Below, piece after piece: positions 62,888 to 64,000 of a DNA stretch of 64,000 nt. The notes beneath the pieces are model-generated. The model was not told where the DNA came from and ran no database searches. It saw only the letters and a program-made list of their open reading frames with translations. The position numbers and the translations under genes were made by a program. Position 1 is the first letter of the stretch. Each line of letters begins with the position of its first letter. The stretch is from Dipteris shenzhenensis (lineage: Eukaryota > Polypodiophyta > Polypodiopsida > Gleicheniales), in the NCBI GenBank assembly GCA_047967505.1, contig CM106540.1, one strand, 5' to 3'.

Positions 62888-64000
62888 CTAAAAGAAAAAC
62901 GGGCTATTCAGCTCCTCGCTTTTTGTTTTCAACTTATGTTCAATCATTCTAAACATACTTAAGGCTGATACACCATAGATAAAAGACTTCATATTTAAGA
63001 TTGTGCGTACTTTTTTCATTATTTTCCTTGGATTATACCTCTTGTGTAATAGTAAAGTGATCAAATTACTACATTGAGTGATAAAAGACTCCTTAGTTGT
63101 ACAAAGGCGGGAAAATCTATGGAATTGGGAAGAAATGACTCCATATTTTGCCAAATCAGAAATGTTTGAGTCAATGTGAGGCATTTTTATAATGTGTAAA
63201 CCACTATATTCAGGTTGTTCACGTTTATTGTATATATCAACGTCTAATCCTATGGTAGATTGAGAAATTTTAAGATCTAAGAAAACACAAGAATCCCTCT
63301 TGAAGTGCAGTTCAGTTCACAAGAGTCACGAGGATAGATTCCTTCTCCAAAAGCACTAGCGTCTTTGTACATAAAGTCTTGAAAGTTAGGAACATCTAGT
63401 ACAAATAAATCATCTATAAAACGCCAACTTGGCTAAGCTTATGTAAAATGATAGGGCAGGTATTGATGGAAATAAGACATTGCATAAACTCAAATTCATA
63501 AGTGAAAAGATAAAAGTTTGCTAAAAAGACGACACAATTAGTGCCCATGGGGATTCCTATAATTTGTTGAAATAAAGAATCACCTATTGTAATGTAAAGA
63601 TTATTTAAAAGAAAATCTATCCAAGAGCAAACATCTTCCACACTTACTACCTTTGTGTATCTTTTTTTTAAAGAACCTATGTCATGATCTTTATTTTTTA
63701 GCCACAAAAAGTCAAAGCATAAGGCTGTTTTCTCAACTTTTAGCACTTTGCATCTATCTTTGTCAAATCTCATATTGAAAACTTCAGCCACTAGCTTTTT
63801 TATTCTAAACTTCAGGTCTTCCAGCTCAATCTTTGTGTAAAGCATCGTAAAATCATAGGTTTGAAGGAGAATAGGAGACTCATTTTCCTGAATGCTTCGG
63901 GAGGAATTACAAAATTTTACAACAGGAATCACTCCTACCAAGTCATTTAAAATCCAGCTTGAGTGCAAGGGGACATCTGCCTCTTTTAATAAGTCCCTCC
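62888..64000 (-). pseudogene. Penelope-like element reverse transcriptase, C-terminal half, frameshifted
   Basis: The minus-strand frame enters from the right edge. It gives YDFTMLYTKIELEDLK, then WIDFLLNNLYITIGDSLFQQ, the hallmark IGIPMGTNC and ANFYLFTYEFEFM. After a frameshift near 63430 comes the catalytic RFIDDLFVLD, then DASAFGEGIYP. After another shift near 63280 come FLDLKIS, YNKREQPEYSG and PHIDSNISDLAKYGV, and finally RFSRLCTTKE and YNPRKIMKKV, ending at a stop at 62888. From memory this is the order in Penelope-like RTs of plants and other eukaryotes. No GIY-YIG endonuclease follows in the next 300 bp, which fits the endonuclease-deficient branch or a truncated copy. The N-terminal half lies beyond the window. 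Confidence 0.8.

Overview
This window comes from a nuclear genome of a land plant, one rich in repeats. Three things point there. The LTR elements use the plant initiator tRNA-Met primer site (TGGTATCAGAGC). Both Ty3/gypsy and Ty1/copia families are present. The only recognisable host gene matches the plant nucleotide-sugar (CMP-sialate/UDP-galactose-type) transporter family. A Penelope-like element, a DUF7869-like relic and the LINE type at the left edge make me lean towards a fern, bryophyte or gymnosperm with large introns. That lineage guess is inference. No tRNA or rRNA gene, CRISPR array or bacterial-type operon was found.

Layout. 1-0.8 kb: LINE reverse transcriptase relic (+). 1.57-8.08 kb: gypsy element E1 (+), with stops, an internal deletion and a truncated 3' LTR. 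8.1-9.5 kb: gypsy fragment F2 (+). 10.03-22.16 kb: exons 3, 2 and 1 of the transporter gene on the minus strand. Its 11.5-kb intron 1 holds gypsy chromovirus E2 (12,796-19,387, minus), which has both LTRs and a perfect target-site duplication. 23.7-25.2 kb: relic of a plant L1-type LINE ORF1. 26.5-32.6 kb: gypsy element E3 (+), many TGA stops, integrase core deleted. 32.6-40.9 kb: mostly simple and tandem repeats, plus a DUF7869-like relic and an endonuclease relic on the minus strand.

40.9-53.4 kb is a complex of related copia-type elements. An LTR-leader copy (+, 40.9-41.8 kb) abuts the 3' end of E6 (minus, 41.8-47.2 kb). E6 faces E5 (+, 47.6-53.4 kb) head to head across about 400 bp. E6 was split by E4 (43,997-46,635), a young non-autonomous LTR element that encodes only an intact GAG (TR-GAG type). 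53.4-62.9 kb has no recognisable gene but several tandem and G-rich repeats. 62.9-64.0 kb carries the C-terminal half of a Penelope-like reverse transcriptase (minus) that runs off the right edge.

If the transporter gene is functional, its transcript must cross at least 11.5 kb of nested repeats between exons 1 and 2, and its remaining exons lie beyond the window or are lost. All pol-bearing elements are decayed. The only intact-looking reading frame of a mobile element is the E4 GAG.
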